Positions 4,963 to 6,368 of a stretch of 6,368 nt of DNA are shown piece by piece. The position numbers were made by a program, and so were the translations under genes. Under the pieces are notes generated by a model that worked only from the letters and a program-made list of their open reading frames with translations, was not told the origin of the DNA and did no database searches. Source of the DNA: JASFEQ01 sp050122535 (GTDB taxonomy: Bacteria; Desulfobacterota; DSM-4660; Desulfatiglandales; HGW-15); contig JASFIT010000275.1 in assembly GCA_050122535.1 (NCBI GenBank), positions 1-6,368 on the forward strand, in the 5' to 3' direction. The number at the start of each line of letters is the position of its first letter. Position 1 is the stretch's first letter.

Positions 4963-5729
4963 CAGTCAAAGTAACTGCAAGGTAGGTCAACCACGCATTT
5001 ACCGCACACGTGGGTTGTCTCTTTGAGACCAGCCAACGCATCTGTCTGATTGAGATTCAATCTAAGCCGAGTCCAGCATCGCCGACGATCAATCCCTTCC
5101 TCTCTCACGGCACTAACCGGACAGCGCTTCAGACATTTCAAACACTCCTTGTTTGCCTTGTGAAGGCAAAGTTCTTGGGAATTAACAAGGGGGTTGTTCC
5201 CCAGTTCAGCTTCAGTAACCAGGCTGCCTAGACGGCCTGCACATCCTGACGGGGTGATGAGTTGGGCGTTCACCCCAAAGCGTCCCAGCCCCGACAAATG
5301 AGCAAGGTGCTTGTGAGACCATCTGGAGACGAGCCTGACCTCATCGAAGTTGTGGGTGGCAGGTGTCAGGCCGGACTTATAGCCGTGCACTGCCAACTGG
5401 ACTCTGATCTCTTCAGAGATAAGCCCTATAAGCACGTTTGTTGCCTCGTAGGCCACCCCCCAATTACGGCAAGGAAATTTGCCCGGGCTGTTTTCATCAA
5501 CAAGCTCTTTGACAAAAGGGATGAAAAACACGATCAAAGTTTTGGCCGATGGCAGAAGATCCCCTGGTAGTAAATGTGCGTCAGAAGCGATTTCTGGCAG
5601 CATTTTGAATCGGTCATCGGCCTTTGCTGTGGCTAAGAGGGGTTTACGCCACCAGTTTCTCACTTTTGCCCCGGTAGGATAGGAGGAGACAAACCCCTCT
5701 ACGATCCGTCTGAGATCTTCTGTTCTCAT
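4962..5729 (-). CDS. QueG-like [4Fe-4S] reductase (epoxyqueuosine-reductase family, short form)
   Basis: A 255-residue cytoplasmic iron-sulfur protein of the QueG-like family. True QueG uses cobalamin and two [4Fe-4S] clusters to reduce epoxyqueuosine in tRNA. Here the N-terminal half (about 1-175) is the cofactor-binding-like domain, with the family segment WSHKHLAHLSGLGRFGVN (137-154) followed by ITPSGCAGRLGS (158-169). The ferredoxin-like part has C188-x7-C196-x2-C199-x3-C203-P, then C218 and C242-x2-C245-x5-C251 near the end, enough Cys for two clusters. It is well short of full-length QueG (about 350 residues or more) and lacks the C-terminal HEAT-like tail. It belongs to a subgroup often labelled epoxyqueuosine reductase or 4Fe-4S double-cluster protein whose substrate is not established, so I give no gene symbol. 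The ATG at 5729 has only a weak upstream AATGGG. The DUF4392 gene follows on the same strand. Confidence 0.8.
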   Translation of the reverse strand: MRTEDLRRIVEGFVSSYPTGAKVRNWWRKPLLATAKADDRFKMLPEIASDAHLLPGDLLPSAKTLIVFFIPFVKELVDENSPGKFPCRNWGVAYEATNVLIGLISEEIRVQLAVHGYKSGLTPATHNFDEVRLVSRWSHKHLAHLSGLGRFGVNAQLITPSGCAGRLGSLVTEAELGNNPLVNSQELCLHKANKECLKCLKRCPVSAVREEGIDRRRCWTRLRLNLNQTDALAGLKETTHVCGKCVVDLPCSYFD

Positions 5730-5755
5730 TTTGAACCCATTGCTTCAAGCCTTGA

Positions 5756-6016
5756 TTGAATCCTATAGTCCTCATTTGTTCTAAGGCCATTGAAATTCCC
5801 ATCCATCACATCATGTCGAGCAATCAGATGGCAGTATTGCCTCTCGACCCTGAGCCGTTCAGCCTCAGAATTCCCTTCAATAAGGTACAAGTGGTGATGG
5901 TCAACTACAGGGCTGTTGCCAAGCATTCAACAATCCATCCAGGTGATCGTGTCTCCCTCTTTCCTAGAGAGTATCCTGTTTTCGCTGATTGGAAGGACTT
6001 TAGGGACCAAGAGTAA
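5756..6016 (+). CDS. MoaD/ThiS-like beta-grasp protein, N-terminal half unrecognisable (possibly degraded)
   Basis: The second half of this 86-residue frame has the pattern of the MoaD/ThiS ubiquitin-like fold: LRIPFNKVQVVMVNYRAV (38-55) matches the helix end and the 'V.VVMVNG..V' strand pair, and HPGDRVSLFP (61-70) matches the 'DGDRV.LFPP' turn and strand. It ends FADWKDFRDQE and lacks the C-terminal Gly-Gly needed for a thiocarboxylate sulfur carrier, so it would be a non-carrier relative. Residues 1-37 do not resemble the expected first strands. The only in-frame upstream start is TTG at 5756 (a stop precedes it), later ATGs lie at 5813 and 5828, and none has a Shine-Dalgarno site. A truncated or rearranged gene is therefore likely. 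The strand is supported by the convergent hairpin after its stop. A minus-strand ORF (5726-5926) overlaps it and competes for the same DNA. Confidence 0.5.
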   Translation: MNPIVLICSKAIEIPIHHIMSSNQMAVLPLDPEPFSLRIPFNKVQVVMVNYRAVAKHSTIHPGDRVSLFPREYPVFADWKDFRDQE

Positions 6017-6026
6017 AAAACGCAAG

Positions 6027-6049
6027 AATGGTCACTTCAAATGACCATT
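6027..6049. terminator. Hairpin between convergent genes, likely bidirectional terminator
   Basis: AATGGTCA (6027-6034) and TGACCATT (6042-6049) form a perfect 8-bp stem around a 7-base loop. It lies between the plus-strand stop at 6016 and the minus-strand stop at 6067. On the plus strand it runs into TTTGTCTGTCT; on the minus strand a T6 run follows after CTTGCG. The U-tracts are imperfect, but position and symmetry suit a shared terminator. Confidence 0.6.
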
Positions 6050-6066
6050 TGTCTGTCTACAGCAAA

Positions 6067-6336
6067 TTACTCTGGGATCAGTAGGGTCGATCCCGTGGTG
6101 TTGCGAACTTCAAGATCACGATGGGCCTGAGCAACATCGGCACCTTCCATCCCAGGTGTGGCAGGCAAGGCAGCTAAGGGATAGAGGCCCGTGCGGTGAT
6201 AGATATCGATGAAATTGAGACCGATAGCTTCATGGCGGAGTAAAACCTCTCCTAAATCTGGCTGCCCCGGATCAAAAGCCTCCCAGCGCAAAACCTCTGG
6301 ACCGCCCGTCTCATACATCCTAATGGCTTTCGCCAT
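6067..6336 (-). pseudogene. NADPH:quinone oxidoreductase (zinc-independent MDR) with internal in-frame deletion
   Basis: Residues 1-66 are the N-terminus of a quinone oxidoreductase of the medium-chain dehydrogenase/reductase superfamily: MAKAIRMYETGGPEVLRWE, then GLNFIDIYHRTGLYPL (39-54) and LPATPGMEGA (57-66). In intact enzymes this is followed by roughly 235 residues including the GxGxxG NADPH-binding Rossmann fold. Here it runs straight into VAQAHRDLEVRNTTGSTLLI (68-87), which is the normal extreme C-terminus of the same family. The frame is kept and a stop follows. The missing core should abolish cofactor binding and activity. The start signal is intact: GGGAGGAGGA at 6341-6350 places an ideal Shine-Dalgarno about 5 bases before the ATG. 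The deletion is probably recent because both flanks are undamaged. An assembly collapse is an alternative explanation. Confidence 0.85.
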
Positions 6337-6340
6337 ATGA

Positions 6341-6350
6341 TCCTCCTCCC
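6341..6350 (-). promoter_or_regulatory. Strong Shine-Dalgarno site of the oxidoreductase remnant
   Basis: On the minus strand GGGAGGAGGA precedes the ATG at 6336 by four bases (core AGGAGG at five). It is the strongest ribosome binding site in the window and shows that the truncated reading frame can still be translated. Confidence 0.7.
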
Positions 6351-6368
6351 AATTTTCAAGCGAAACTC

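Noticed and set aside
5262..5682. Plus-strand ORFs inside the QueG-like gene
   Set aside because: They are antisense to a gene with conserved family segments and cysteine motifs, and have no features of their own.

Overview
This window looks like bacterial chromosome of moderate GC. The mix of a response regulator fused to a class III nucleotide cyclase, an SLT-type transglycosylase, a cobalamin/Fe-S reductase of the QueG type, a DUF4392 protein and a quinone oxidoreductase fits an anaerobic Desulfobacterota-like ('deltaproteobacterial') genome. That placement is an inference from gene content and protein style, not from a marker gene. No rRNA, tRNA, CRISPR array, transposase or phage gene was seen.

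Layout. At the left edge (1-228, + strand) the tail of a reading frame enters from outside the window and runs into a GC-rich, strongly self-complementary element at about 63-380. The element has imperfect terminal inverted repeats and looks like a MITE-like or other palindromic mobile repeat. Nearly everything from 401 to 5729 is on the minus strand. It holds a histidine-phosphatase-superfamily protein in which the second catalytic His is Ser (401-1108), translationally coupled to a tiny exported-looking protein with one HEAT repeat (1108-1338). Next come a response regulator-adenylate cyclase (1496-2590), a long non-coding gap rich in hairpins (2591-3033), and a membrane-anchored or exported lytic transglycosylase (3034-3717). 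An AT-rich gap with a 13-bp direct repeat follows, then a D-glutamate-cyclase-like DUF4392 protein (3950-4855) and a short QueG-like double [4Fe-4S] reductase (4962-5729).

The right end looks rearranged. A plus-strand ORF (5756-6016) has a MoaD/ThiS-type beta-grasp C-terminal half but no recognisable N-terminal half or ribosome binding site. It converges, across a hairpin at 6027-6049, on a quinone oxidoreductase gene (6067-6336) whose first ~66 codons are joined in frame directly to its last ~23 codons, so the whole NADPH-binding core is missing.

How the genes might work together. The phosphatase and HEAT genes overlap and are probably one transcript. The cyclase is an orphan response regulator, since no histidine kinase is present, and would turn a phosphorelay signal into cAMP. 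The QueG-like and DUF4392 genes lie in series on one strand and may be co-transcribed. Nothing here forms a clearly recognisable novel multi-gene system. The most informative oddities are the internally deleted oxidoreductase, the inverted-repeat element at the left edge, the His-to-Ser phosphatase and the sense/antisense conflict at 5726-6016.
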